Below are positions 1 to 8,371 of a stretch of DNA of 64,000 nt, in pieces; position 1 is the first letter of the stretch; every line of letters begins with the position of its first letter. The notes beneath the pieces were generated by a model that worked only from the letters and a program-made list of their open reading frames with translations, made no database searches and was not told the DNA's origin. Made by a program: the position numbers and the translations under genes. Source of the stretch: JANMDU01 sp043777675 (GTDB lineage Bacteria > Pseudomonadota > Gammaproteobacteria > Burkholderiales > Burkholderiaceae_C); the NCBI GenBank assembly GCA_043777675.1, contig JAYWHR010000047.1:186001-250000 (forward strand), written 5' to 3'.

Positions 1-621
1 GCCGCTGCCGCTTTCACGCATCAGCCAGCGCTCAAGTTGCAATTGGGTAAGCTGCGTACGTTTGCCAGCGCGTGGATGGTTTGCACCTGCAATCACCACC
101 AAAGGATTGGCCATAAAAGGCAAAGCATCCAGTGGTAAATGCGCCGGTGGCAGCATCATCACCGCCAAATCGTCACTGTGTTTTTCAAGCCGCTCCACCA
201 CGCGATCACGGTTTTCTACAGCCAAATCAATATCTACCCCCGGATGCGCAGCAGCGAAGGGCCCGAGCAGATCGGGCACAAAGTATTCGGCTGTGGTCAC
301 TGCTGCAATTTTGAGCCGCCCACGCACTAAACCCTGCATATCGGAAAGCGTGGATTCAAAGCGCTGCCAGCAGCCCACCACTTCGCCCACAGTTTCCAAC
401 AGCGCGTGCCCGGCAGCCGTGAGTTGAATGCGCCGGCCCACCGTATCAAAAAGCGGTGTACCTGCCGCGCCCGCCAACTCTTTGAGCTGTACGCTCACTG
501 TGGGCTGCGAGACATGCAACTCCTGTGCAGCGCGCGTGACCGAGAGCAGCCGCGCCGTGGCTTCAAAGGCGCGCAGCTGCTGGGGAGTCGTTCGCAGTAA
601 ACGCTGTAAGTGTCTATTCAT
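1..621 (-). CDS. LysR-family transcriptional regulator, 3' end cut by window edge
   Basis: The minus-strand frame is open from an ATG at 619-621 to the window edge, giving 207 residues and no stop. Residues 10-70 form a LysR winged helix-turn-helix (TPQQLRAFEATARLLSVTRA, then QPTVSVQLKELA), followed by the start of the periplasmic-binding-like effector domain (GRLKIAAVTTAEYFVPDLL). Overall it looks closest to CbbR-type LysR proteins, but the effector is not identifiable. It is divergent from the isocitrate dehydrogenase gene and shares a 111-bp intergenic region with it, so control of itself and possibly of that gene is plausible. Confidence 0.9.
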   Translation of the reverse strand, partial: MNRHLQRLLRTTPQQLRAFEATARLLSVTRAAQELHVSQPTVSVQLKELAGAAGTPLFDTVGRRIQLTAAGHALLETVGEVVGCWQRFESTLSDMQGLVRGRLKIAAVTTAEYFVPDLLGPFAAAHPGVDIDLAVENRDRVVERLEKHSDDLAVMMLPPAHLPLDALPFMANPLVVIAGANHPRAGKRTQLTQLQLERWLMRESGSG

Positions 622-626
622 AGCTT

Positions 627-646
627 TTATTCTATGCGAATCATAA
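627..646. promoter_or_regulatory. Candidate LysR-type operator
   Basis: An inverted repeat TTAT-N12-ATAA, with an inner TATG-N5-CATA, lies just upstream of the LysR start codon in the divergent intergenic region. LysR proteins usually bind such T-N11-A-like dyads next to their own gene. Inferred from position and symmetry only. Confidence 0.3.
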
Positions 647-732
647 AAATAAAGTATTTTTCTTAATGATTGATTGTGCCTACAGTTCGATCATGTCTAC
701 AGATTTTGTAGATCACTCCTCGAAAGATCATC

Positions 733-2253
733 ATGAATTTTGACTCCCACAGCCTCCTCAAACCCGCATCGGACGCCAAGCTTGCCACACCCATCACCGT
801 AGCCTATGGCGATGGCATCGGCCCTGAAATCATGGCCGCTACGCTGCGCATTTTGCAAGCCGCTGGCGCACGCATTGCGCCCGAGATGGTGGAGATTGGC
901 GAAAAGGTTTACTTGGGTGGCAACAGCGCGGGTATTGAAGACAGCGCTTGGGAAAGCCTGCGCCGCACCAAAGTCTTCTTAAAAGCACCGATCACCACAC
1001 CATCCGGCGGCGGGTACAAAAGCCTGAATGTGACAGTGCGCAAAACGCTCGGGCTTTACGCCAACGTGCGACCCTGTGTGAGCTACGCTCCTTTTGTAGA
1101 TACGCTGCATCCGAAAATGGATTTGGTGATCGTGCGCGAAAACGAGGAGGATTTGTATGCGGGCATCGAGCATCGGCAAACCGATGAGGTCTTCCAATGC
1201 TTGAAGCTGATCACGCGGCCCGGCTGCGAAAAAATCGTGCGCTACGCCTTTGAGTATGCGAAGAAAAATGGCCGCAAAAAAGTCACTTGCATGATTAAAG
1301 ACAACATCATGAAGATGACCGATGGCCTGTTTTATCAAGTGTTTGAAGAGATCGGCGCGCAGTATCCTGACATCACGCGTGATCGGTACATCATCGACAT
1401 CGGCGCTGCAAAATTAGCCACACGGCCAGAATTGTTTGATGTGATCGTGACACCCAATTTGTATGGCGACATTCTCTCGGACATCGCGGCTGAGATGACG
1501 GGCAGCGTCGGCTTGGCGGGCAGCGCCAATATTGGCGAGCATGTGGCGATGTTTGAAGCGATTCACGGCAGCGCACCAGACATCGCGGGCAAAGATATGG
1601 CCAATCCGAGCGGCTTGCTTTTAGGCGCAGTGATGATGCTGGTGCATATCGGTCAGCATGAAGTGGCGGCCAACATTCACAATGCGTGGCTGGCCACGTT
1701 GGAAGCGGGTATTCAAACTGCTGATTTGCTCAACGGAAAAGAGGCGCAAGCCGTCGGTACAGCAGCATTTGCAGATGAGGTGATTGCGCGGCTGGGGCAA
1801 AAGCCCAGACAGTTCAAGCCCGTAGCCTATACAGCCCATGAAAAAGCCAACAAAGGAGCCAAGCCAACAGTTGCCACAGCGCCACTTTACACACGCGCTG
1901 AGCCTATGAAAAAAGCCTTAGTGGGCGTAGATATCTTTTTGCATGCTTGCCCGATCAGCCCGGATTATTTAGCCATGCTTTTGCAAGGCCCTGCAAGCCA
2001 GCTCAGCGCAGTCAAGCTGCAAATGATCACCAATCGCGGCGTAAAAGTCTGGCCGCATGGCTTTGCCGAGACTTTCTGCACCGATCACTGGCGCTGCCGC
2101 TTTGTAGCCACGGATACGAGCGGAGAGATCACGCACCGTGACATTGTGGCTCTGCTATCACTATTGACTGAAGCCGGGCTGGATGTGATCAAAACTGAGA
2201 ATTTGTGTACTTTCGACGGTGAACGTGGCTTTGCATTAGGCCAAGGCCAATAA
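733..2253 (+). CDS. icd: Isocitrate dehydrogenase, Thermus/Rickettsia-type with C-terminal extension
   Basis: Encodes a 506-residue TCA-cycle enzyme converting isocitrate to 2-oxoglutarate and CO2. The decarboxylating dehydrogenase fold covers about residues 20-360: substrate loop NVTVRKTLGLYANVRPC, VRENEEDLYAG, catalytic KDNIMK, metal-binding NLYGDILSD, and cofactor loop HGSAPDIAGKDMANP. A further domain of about 120 residues follows, as in the longer ICDH group of Thermus and Rickettsia. The cofactor loop reads D-I where NADP-dependent E. coli ICDH has K-Y, and matches NAD-dependent isopropylmalate dehydrogenase, so NAD preference is inferred. Transcribed away from a LysR gene. A hairpin follows the stop. 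Confidence 0.93.
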   Translation: MNFDSHSLLKPASDAKLATPITVAYGDGIGPEIMAATLRILQAAGARIAPEMVEIGEKVYLGGNSAGIEDSAWESLRRTKVFLKAPITTPSGGGYKSLNVTVRKTLGLYANVRPCVSYAPFVDTLHPKMDLVIVRENEEDLYAGIEHRQTDEVFQCLKLITRPGCEKIVRYAFEYAKKNGRKKVTCMIKDNIMKMTDGLFYQVFEEIGAQYPDITRDRYIIDIGAAKLATRPELFDVIVTPNLYGDILSDIAAEMTGSVGLAGSANIGEHVAMFEAIHGSAPDIAGKDMANPSGLLLGAVMMLVHIGQHEVAANIHNAWLATLEAGIQTADLLNGKEAQAVGTAAFADEVIARLGQKPRQFKPVAYTAHEKANKGAKPTVATAPLYTRAEPMKKALVGVDIFLHACPISPDYLAMLLQGPASQLSAVKLQMITNRGVKVWPHGFAETFCTDHWRCRFVATDTSGEITHRDIVALLSLLTEAGLDVIKTENLCTFDGERGFALGQGQ

Positions 2254-2273
2254 GGCGATTGTTAAGTTTCTAC

Positions 2274-2301
2274 AATGCCCAGATGGCAACATCTGGGCAT
2301 T
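2274..2301. terminator. Hairpin after icd, possible weak terminator
   Basis: Perfect 11-bp stem AATGCCCAGAT / ATCTGGGCATT with a 6-nt loop, 20 nt after the icd stop. No run of T follows, so a canonical intrinsic terminator is doubtful. It overlaps the likely ATG of the next gene and could also affect its translation. Confidence 0.4.
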
Positions 2302-3053
2302 CATCATTGCGCATCGTCACTTGGAACATCCACAAAGGTGTCCGCGGCTTAGGCTTGCGCAAGCGTTTGGAGATTCACAATATGCAAGCCGCAGTGGCTG
2401 GTTTGCATGCCGATGTGATCTGTCTGCAAGAAGTGCGCCGGATTAATCATAAAGAAGCCGAGCACTTCACGCAGTGGCCATCTCTGCCGCAAGCGGATTT
2501 TCTGGCACCACCGGGCTATGAGGCGGTTTATCGGACGAATGCCTTCACCAAACACGGCGAGCATGGCAACGCCTTGCTTTCTCGCTACCCTGTAGTTGAA
2601 CACGCGCATGAAGACATGAGCGATCACCGCTTTGAGCAACGTGGCTTGCTGCACGCAACGCTGTTTATTCAAGATAAGAATGTGCATGTGATCGTGGTGC
2701 ATTTAGGTTTGATCGCATCGAGCCGCTCAAGGCAATTGGCGCAGCTCTCTCAATATATTGAGCGTGATATCCCAAAGAATGATCCCCTCATCGTGGCCGG
2801 AGATTTCAATTCACCGATTGCGCCCATGCGCTGGGCGCAATCAGCATTGGGTGCTTCAAACGCGATGCACCACAAGCCTCTGCTCAAAGCGTTGAGTGGT
2901 CATGCCACCTTCCCATCGCGTTTGCCCCTCGTACAGCTTGATCATGTATTTGTGCGGCATGCCCAGATCTCTGCCACCCGCGTGCCACAAGAGTCGCACT
3001 GGGCACGCATGTCCGATCACTTGCCGCTCATCGTTGAAGTGCAGTTACCATGA
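2283..3053 (+). CDS. ybhP: Endonuclease/exonuclease/phosphatase (EEP) family protein, YbhP-like
   Basis: About 256 residues with the EEP metal-dependent phosphodiesterase fold: N-terminal VTWNIHKG, CLQEVRR (metal-binding Glu), GDFNSP, and C-terminal LDHVFV and SDHLPLIVEV. The gene overlaps a cardiolipin synthase gene by ATGA, the same pairing as E. coli ybhP-ybhO (clsB), so a role linked to phospholipid metabolism is inferred; the substrate is unknown. The start is uncertain: ATG 2283 lies inside a hairpin, TTG 2307 directly precedes RIVTWNIH, and TTG 2259 is also in frame. None has a good ribosome binding site. Confidence 0.85.
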   Translation: MATSGHSSLRIVTWNIHKGVRGLGLRKRLEIHNMQAAVAGLHADVICLQEVRRINHKEAEHFTQWPSLPQADFLAPPGYEAVYRTNAFTKHGEHGNALLSRYPVVEHAHEDMSDHRFEQRGLLHATLFIQDKNVHVIVVHLGLIASSRSRQLAQLSQYIERDIPKNDPLIVAGDFNSPIAPMRWAQSALGASNAMHHKPLLKALSGHATFPSRLPLVQLDHVFVRHAQISATRVPQESHWARMSDHLPLIVEVQLP

Positions 3054-4291
3054 GCGACGTGATATCGGGCCACACGCTATGCCTGCTGTGCAGCAGCAAA
3101 GATTATTTTTCTGCACTTGCGCAGGCGATGGCCAGCGCGCAGCAAGAAGTGCGGCTGGAAACATACATTTTTGACTTTACCGCGAGCGGACAAGATGTGG
3201 CCAACAGCCTGATACGCGCTGCAGAGCGTGGCGTGAAAGTGTATTTGCTGATGGATGGCGCAGGCACGTTAGCGGTGCCCGCTCAATGGCAATCGCGTTT
3301 CGATGCGGCGGGTGTGCAATGGCATATTTACAATCCCATGGATCGCTTTGGCCTCCTTCGGCCGAGCCGCTGGCGCAGGCTGCATCGCAAGCTTTGCGTG
3401 GTCGACGGCGGTACATCGCAAGCACTGGGGTTTTGTGGTGGCATCAACATTTTGGATGATTTTCATGATCCAAATCATGGCGCGTTGACCGATCCCCGCT
3501 TAGATTTTGCGGTGCAGGCCAACGGCCCGCTGTTGAGCGAGATGCATGACGCAATGCAAAAACTCTGGCTGAGACAAATGGCCTATGCGCAGATCAGCCG
3601 CAGAAAGCTGCAAGCGGCGGCTCACACCTGGATCACCTCACGTGCCTTAAGCCGCAGGCCATTGGCCGTGGCAAGCTCCAACGATATTGCCGCAACGACG
3701 CACAATGCGAATGCAGCTTTGCTGCTACGAGATAACTTACGCAACCGAAAGCGGATTGAAGCTGCGTATCTGAAAGCCATTGGCGAGGCGCAGCAAGAGA
3801 TCATCATTGCGAATGCCTACTTTTTGCCAGGCCGTCGGCTACGTCAAGCCTTGTTAAGAGCGGCCAGGCGCGGCGTTAAAGTCAAGCTGCTTTTGCAAGG
3901 ACGCTATGAATATTTCATGCAGTATCACGCTGCGCGACCCGTCTACGACGCATTGCTCAGCGCGGGGGTGGAGATTCATGAATATGCAGCCAGCTTTTTG
4001 CACGCGAAGGTGGCCGTCATTGATGCGTTCAGTGCGCAGGCATGGGCTACAGTCGGCTCATCAAATTTGGACCCCTTAAGTTTGCTGCTGGCCAGAGAGG
4101 CCAATGTGGTGGTGCGCGATGGCGTGTTTGCACGCGAACTCCACGAGCGTTTGATACATGCGATGACGACCGGCGGCCAGAGCGTGAGCCAGCAAAAGCT
4201 GGCGAGCCGGCCAATGCTCCAGCGAGCGCTTGATCGCATCGCGTTTGGCCTGATGCGCTTAGCCCTTGCCATCACCGGCAGGCGGTATTAA
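3050..4291 (+). CDS. clsB: Cardiolipin synthase B-like phospholipase D superfamily protein
   Basis: A 413-residue protein with two HKD phosphatidyltransferase motifs, HRKLCVVDGG near residue 115 and HAKVAVIDAF near residue 320. This is the hallmark of bacterial cardiolipin synthases, which join phosphatidyl groups to make cardiolipin at the inner membrane. There is no N-terminal transmembrane pair, as in ClsB rather than ClsA. Its ATG overlaps the TGA of the preceding EEP gene, so the two are probably translationally coupled. ClsB assignment rests on this pairing and the architecture. Confidence 0.88.
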   Translation: MSDVISGHTLCLLCSSKDYFSALAQAMASAQQEVRLETYIFDFTASGQDVANSLIRAAERGVKVYLLMDGAGTLAVPAQWQSRFDAAGVQWHIYNPMDRFGLLRPSRWRRLHRKLCVVDGGTSQALGFCGGINILDDFHDPNHGALTDPRLDFAVQANGPLLSEMHDAMQKLWLRQMAYAQISRRKLQAAAHTWITSRALSRRPLAVASSNDIAATTHNANAALLLRDNLRNRKRIEAAYLKAIGEAQQEIIIANAYFLPGRRLRQALLRAARRGVKVKLLLQGRYEYFMQYHAARPVYDALLSAGVEIHEYAASFLHAKVAVIDAFSAQAWATVGSSNLDPLSLLLAREANVVVRDGVFARELHERLIHAMTTGGQSVSQQKLASRPMLQRALDRIAFGLMRLALAITGRRY

Positions 4292-4311
4292 AAATTCACC
4301 ACGATCATTCT

Positions 4312-5394
4312 ATGAATGCATCTGTACATCATTCGGATTTGGTGATCCAGCGGCCAGAGGGTTTGTACTGCCCAGCTGGTGATTTTTACATTGATCCTTG
4401 GCGAGCCGTGGATCGCGCTGTGATCACGCACGCGCATGCTGATCATGCGCGTACGGGGCATGGCCATTACTTGGCGCATGTCGATGCGCAAGGCGTGATG
4501 CGCTCTCGGCTCGGTGTGATTAGTTTGCAGACGATGGAATACGGCGAGCCTGTGATGCATAACGGCGTGCGCATATCGCTGCATCCTGCGGGGCATGTGC
4601 TTGGCTCTGCTCAAGTGCGGATTGAGCACCAAGGCCGGGTGTGGGTGGCGAGTGGGGATTACAAAGTCGCGCCAGATGCGACTTGTGCGCCTTTCGAGCC
4701 GGTGCGTTGCAACACGTTTATCACTGAAAGTACGTTTGGGCTGCCAATTTACCGTTGGCTTTCTGACAAAGAAATCTTTGCCGACATCAATGCTTGGTGG
4801 GCTGCAAATGCGGCTCTGGGCAAAGCCAGTGTGCTCTGCTGCTACAGCTTTGGCAAAGCGCAGCGGATTTTGAGTGGTGTCGATGCCAGCATCGGCATGA
4901 TCATCACACATGGAGCCGTCGAGCCGCTCAACCGCGCTTACCGTGAGGCTGGCGTGAAGCTACCCGAGACGCGCACTGTGAGCGAGGTGATCGACAAAAA
5001 TGATTTCAAAACCTGCCTTGTGCTTTGCCCCCCGAGCGCTACAGGCACGCCATGGATCAAGCGCTTTGAGCCCTACAGCGATGCTTTTGCCAGCGGCTGG
5101 ATGCTGCTGCGCGGCGCGAGAAGGCGTGGCGGCTATGACAGAGGATTTGTTTTAAGCGATCACGCCGATTGGCCGGGCTTGCATAGCGCGATAGCTGCCA
5201 CACATGCTGAGCGAGTGATCGTTACACATGGCAGTGTGCCGGTGATGGTGCGCTATCTGCAAGAGAATGGTTTGCAAGCCGGGAGCTTCTCTACGGAGTA
5301 TGGTGACGACAATTTAGAAGAGAAACAGCCAATAGCCGGCATAGATATTGCGCGGAGCGCTACTGATTTAATAGTTACTGAGAGCAAGCCATGA
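4312..5394 (+). CDS. Ligase-associated DNA exonuclease (metallo-beta-lactamase fold)
   Basis: A 360-residue metallo-beta-lactamase/beta-CASP-type nuclease. The metal motif HAHADHART lies near residue 40, with later HPAGHVLGSAQV, SGDYKVAPD, LSDHADW and VTHGS. This family occurs beside ATP-dependent ligases, as here, where ATGA overlaps the lig start. Known clusters often add a DEXH helicase and a phosphoesterase, which are absent here. The last 20 or so residues (from IAGIDIARSATDLIV) are encoded by a dispersed repeat and look like an acquired tail. Confidence 0.88.
   Translation: MNASVHHSDLVIQRPEGLYCPAGDFYIDPWRAVDRAVITHAHADHARTGHGHYLAHVDAQGVMRSRLGVISLQTMEYGEPVMHNGVRISLHPAGHVLGSAQVRIEHQGRVWVASGDYKVAPDATCAPFEPVRCNTFITESTFGLPIYRWLSDKEIFADINAWWAANAALGKASVLCCYSFGKAQRILSGVDASIGMIITHGAVEPLNRAYREAGVKLPETRTVSEVIDKNDFKTCLVLCPPSATGTPWIKRFEPYSDAFASGWMLLRGARRRGGYDRGFVLSDHADWPGLHSAIAATHAERVIVTHGSVPVMVRYLQENGLQAGSFSTEYGDDNLEEKQPIAGIDIARSATDLIVTESKP
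5332..5379 (-). repeat. Dispersed 45-nt repeat, copy in exonuclease C-terminus
   Basis: Reads TAGCCGGCATAGATATTGCG then GGAGCGCTACTGATTTAATAG, the reverse orientation relative to its gene. Translated as IAGIDIARSATDLIV and forms the protein's C-terminal tail. Confidence 0.8.
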
Positions 5395-7121
5395 AACGGT
5401 TTGCCTTGCTCTACACCGAACTTGATGCAACCACTGCAACGAACGATAAGCTCGCTGCGCTGCAGAATTACTTCAACGATGTGGCACAAAAGCATCCGCA
5501 AGATGCAGCTTGGGCTTTGTATTTTTTAGCAGGAGGCAAGCCTAGGCAAGTGGTGAAAACGTCTTTGCTCAAACTCTGGGCGCAAGAGATGGCGGGTATT
5601 CCTGAGTGGCTTTTTGAAGAGAGCTACCAAGCTGTGGGCGATTTAGCGGAAACGATTGCCCATATCGTACCGAACAGCCTGCACACGCAAAATGAAGTGG
5701 GTTTGAGTGAATGGATCTCGCGGCTGCAAGCGTTGAAAGCGCTCGAGCAAGATGCACAAGGCGAGCAGATCAAGGCTTGGTGGCGCGAGATGGATGCACT
5801 GTCTCGATTTCTGCTCATTAAGCTCATCGGCGGCGGATTTCGCGTGGGCGTGAGCAAGCTGCTTGTCACGCGCGCGCTGGCAGCACACGCAAAGCTCGAT
5901 GCCAAGATCTTGGCGCAGCGGCTCATGGGCTACACCGATGGCAAGACAATCAGCAGCGAAGCGCTCACTCTTAAATTCATAGCACTCTGCGCAGAAAATA
6001 CGCCGGCTAACGAGTTAAATCGCTCAAATTCTGGCCAACCTTATCCGTTTTTCCTAGCCCATGGCTTGCCGCCAGTCGTTGCGATGGATGTGAGCAGTTT
6101 GCAGGCCGAATTGGGCGATGCCAGCGATTGGCAAGCCGAATGGAAGTACGACGGCATTCGTGCGCAGATCGTCAAGCGTGGCGGTTCTGTGCATGTGTGG
6201 TCACGCGGCGAAGAGCTCCTCAATGGGCGATTTCCTGAAATCGAATCACTCGCTACCGATCTTGCTCATGGCACTGTGCTTGATGGTGAAATTCTCGTCG
6301 TGAAAGAAGGCAAACTTCAGCCCTTCAACTTGCTTCAGCAGCGCATTGGCCGAAAAACGCTCACGAAGAAAGTGCTACAAGACGCGCCTGTGGCCTTCAT
6401 GGCATATGACTTGCTAGAGACGCAAGGGCAAGACATTCGCGCTAAGCCTCAACACGAGCGCCGCAGCGAGCTTGAGGCATTGCTCACAAGCAAGAATGGC
6501 TGGCTGCTCTCGCCCCTCGTCAATACGGACGATTGGCAGCAGCTCATTGAGCAGCGCAAGCAATCCCGTGAGCGCGGTGTGGAAGGCCTCATGCTCAAGA
6601 AGAAAGATGCTGCCTACGGCCAAGGCCGCACTAAGGCGGATGGCCTTTGGTGGAAATGGAAAATTGATCCGCTCACGGTAGATGCTGTGCTGATCTACGC
6701 GCAAGCAGGCCATGGCAGGCGAGCCAGCGTCTACACCGATTACACCTTCGCGGTGTGGAACCGAGCACCGCGAGATTCAGCCGAGGCGCAAGCTGTGATT
6801 GAGGCGATAGAGCGCAGGCAGCCAGCGCAACCCGAAGCTTTGCAACTCGTGGCTTTCGCCAAAGCCTACAGCGGCCTCACCGATGAAGAGTTCAAACAGG
6901 TTGATGCGATCATCCGCAAAACCACGTTAGAGAAATTTGGCCCCGTGCGCAGCGTCAAGCCAAGCCTCGTTTTCGAACTCGGTTTTGAAGGCATCAACCG
7001 CTCGCCGCGCCACAAAAGTGGCATCGCCGTGCGCTTCCCGCGCATGCTGCGGATTCGGTCTGATAAGCCGCTGCATGAGGCCAATACCTTGATAGATCTA
7101 GGGTTACTATTAAATGCATAG
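5391..7121 (+). CDS. lig: ATP-dependent DNA ligase
   Basis: A 576-residue ligase that seals nicks using ATP, probably in repair alongside the co-encoded exonuclease. An N-terminal DNA-binding domain (1-190) precedes the nucleotidyltransferase core with catalytic K252 in EWKYDGIRAQ, then DGEILV, FMAYDLLE, EGLMLKKKDAAYGQGR and WWKWK, and a C-terminal OB domain ending FELGFEGINRSPRHKSGIAVRFPRMLRIR. Residues about 195-208 (KFIALCAENTPAN), between DNA-binding and catalytic domains, come from a dispersed repeat. A second copy begins at the 3' end and contributes the TAG stop. Confidence 0.94.
   Translation: MKRFALLYTELDATTATNDKLAALQNYFNDVAQKHPQDAAWALYFLAGGKPRQVVKTSLLKLWAQEMAGIPEWLFEESYQAVGDLAETIAHIVPNSLHTQNEVGLSEWISRLQALKALEQDAQGEQIKAWWREMDALSRFLLIKLIGGGFRVGVSKLLVTRALAAHAKLDAKILAQRLMGYTDGKTISSEALTLKFIALCAENTPANELNRSNSGQPYPFFLAHGLPPVVAMDVSSLQAELGDASDWQAEWKYDGIRAQIVKRGGSVHVWSRGEELLNGRFPEIESLATDLAHGTVLDGEILVVKEGKLQPFNLLQQRIGRKTLTKKVLQDAPVAFMAYDLLETQGQDIRAKPQHERRSELEALLTSKNGWLLSPLVNTDDWQQLIEQRKQSRERGVEGLMLKKKDAAYGQGRTKADGLWWKWKIDPLTVDAVLIYAQAGHGRRASVYTDYTFAVWNRAPRDSAEAQAVIEAIERRQPAQPEALQLVAFAKAYSGLTDEEFKQVDAIIRKTTLEKFGPVRSVKPSLVFELGFEGINRSPRHKSGIAVRFPRMLRIRSDKPLHEANTLIDLGLLLNA
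5973..6011 (+). repeat. Dispersed 45-nt repeat, copy inside lig
   Basis: AATTCATAGCACTCTGCGCA followed by GAAAATACGCCGGCTAAC, forward orientation, in frame as FIALCAENTPAN. Confidence 0.85.
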
Positions 7122-7150
7122 CAACCAGCTTAATAAACATGCCGGCTAGG
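7103..7150 (+). repeat. Dispersed 45-nt repeat, copy at the lig stop
   Basis: Reads TTACTATTAAATGCATAGCA, then a degenerate middle, then ATGCCGGCTAGG. The TAG of its ATAGCA core is the lig stop codon. Forward orientation relative to lig. Confidence 0.65.
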
Positions 7151-7197
7151 TATCTAAAACCTTAAAAAATCATATGCTTTATCATTACGGGATGCTT

Positions 7198-7929
7198 ATG
7201 AAAACAGACCTCCCCTCCACTGGAGCAGAGCTGAGCGCGGAAGGCGTTCCGGTCTCTGTCAAAATCCGCGAGCGCATCAACGCTGCTAAAAAACGCTTCC
7301 ATGCGAATGACAATATTGCCGAATTCATAGAGCCCGGCGAATTGGCCAAGCTGCTTGATGAAGTCGAAATCAAAATGCAAGGCGTGCTGGAAAGCTTAGT
7401 GATTGACACGGTCAATGACCACAACACCGGCAACACAGCCCGCCGTGTGGCCAAGATGTATTTGAACGAAGTGTTCAAAGGCCGCTATGTGGAAGGCCCA
7501 TCTGTGACGGAATTTCCCAACGCTGAGCACTTGAACGAACTGATGATCGTCGGCCCGATCACGGTGCGCAGCGCTTGCAGCCACCATTTTTGCCCGGTGA
7601 TTGGCAAGGTGTGGATCGGCGTGCTGCCCAATGAGCACACCAATGTGATTGGTCTGTCGAAATACGCGCGCATGGCTGAATGGATCATGAATCGCCCGCA
7701 GATTCAAGAAGAAGCAGTGGTTCAATTGGCTGATTTGATTCAGCAAAAAACGCAGCCTGATGGCATGGCGATTGTGATGGAAGCAACGCATTACTGCATG
7801 GCTTGGCGTGGCGTCAAAGATATGGATTCACGCATGATCAATTCTGTGATGCGCGGCTGCTTCTTGAAAGATGCGAATCTGCGTCGCGAATTCCTATCGC
7901 TGATTCCACGCGATCCTTCTGGTAAATAA
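7198..7929 (+). CDS. folE: GTP cyclohydrolase I
   Basis: First enzyme of tetrahydrofolate synthesis, GTP to 7,8-dihydroneopterin triphosphate. About 243 residues. Visible motifs: NTARRVAKMYLNEVFKGRY, the zinc-site segment RSACSHHFCPVIGKVWIGV, GLSKYARMAEW, and C-terminal CMAWRGVKDMDSRMINSVMRG. The motifs differ from E. coli FolE (CEHH, CMTMRGV), which suggests a divergent branch of the family. Start chosen at ATG 7198 because CGGGA sits 5 nt upstream; ATG 7192 and 7174 are in frame alternatives. folP and folK are elsewhere in the window. Confidence 0.9.
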   Translation: MKTDLPSTGAELSAEGVPVSVKIRERINAAKKRFHANDNIAEFIEPGELAKLLDEVEIKMQGVLESLVIDTVNDHNTGNTARRVAKMYLNEVFKGRYVEGPSVTEFPNAEHLNELMIVGPITVRSACSHHFCPVIGKVWIGVLPNEHTNVIGLSKYARMAEWIMNRPQIQEEAVVQLADLIQQKTQPDGMAIVMEATHYCMAWRGVKDMDSRMINSVMRGCFLKDANLRREFLSLIPRDPSGK

Positions 7930-7945
7930 TTCTGAGATTTTTAAA

Positions 7946-8371
7946 ATGTTAGTCCGCCTCCTCTACGTCAGCCGTCTGGCTGATCCCACCAAGCCCGAAG
8001 TGATCGATGGCATTTTGAGCGATTCGCGCAAACATAACCCTGAGCTTGGCATCACAGGCATTCTTTGCTACGGTGGTGGGATTTTCTTGCAAGCCATAGA
8101 AGGTGGACGCACCCAAGTCAGTGATCTCTACAACCACATCAGCAAAGATAAGCGCCATAAAGATGTCGTGTTGCTCGACTTCCAAGAGATTCAAGAGCGC
8201 AGATTTGGCGGTTGGACCATGGGGCAAGTCAATTTGGCCAAGCTCAACACATCCATCGTATTGAAATACTCTGAGAACTCAGAACTTAATCCCTACGCGG
8301 TGAGCGGCAAGGTCTCTCTGGCCTTACTGGAAGAGCTGATGGCCACAGCCAGCATCATCGGCCGGGCTTGA
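7946..8371 (+). CDS. BLUF-domain blue-light sensor protein
   Basis: A 141-residue stand-alone BLUF protein, an FAD-binding photoreceptor module. The key residues align without gaps to the well-studied short BLUF proteins: Y7 (LLYVSR), N31, Q49 (GGIFLQAIEGG), and W90/M92 (GGWTMG). There is no attached output domain, so signalling must be through protein contact. It sits 16 nt after folE and overlaps the next gene by one base, suggesting an operon. Its partner is unknown. Confidence 0.9.
   Translation: MLVRLLYVSRLADPTKPEVIDGILSDSRKHNPELGITGILCYGGGIFLQAIEGGRTQVSDLYNHISKDKRHKDVVLLDFQEIQERRFGGWTMGQVNLAKLNTSIVLKYSENSELNPYAVSGKVSLALLEELMATASIIGRA

Noticed and set aside
979..1338. Long open frame opposite icd
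   Set aside because: Antisense frame of a well-conserved gene with no motif or ribosome binding site; typical shadow frame at this base composition.
7396..7791. 131-codon frame antisense to folE
   Set aside because: Rich in His and Arg, no family signature, fully inside a conserved gene.
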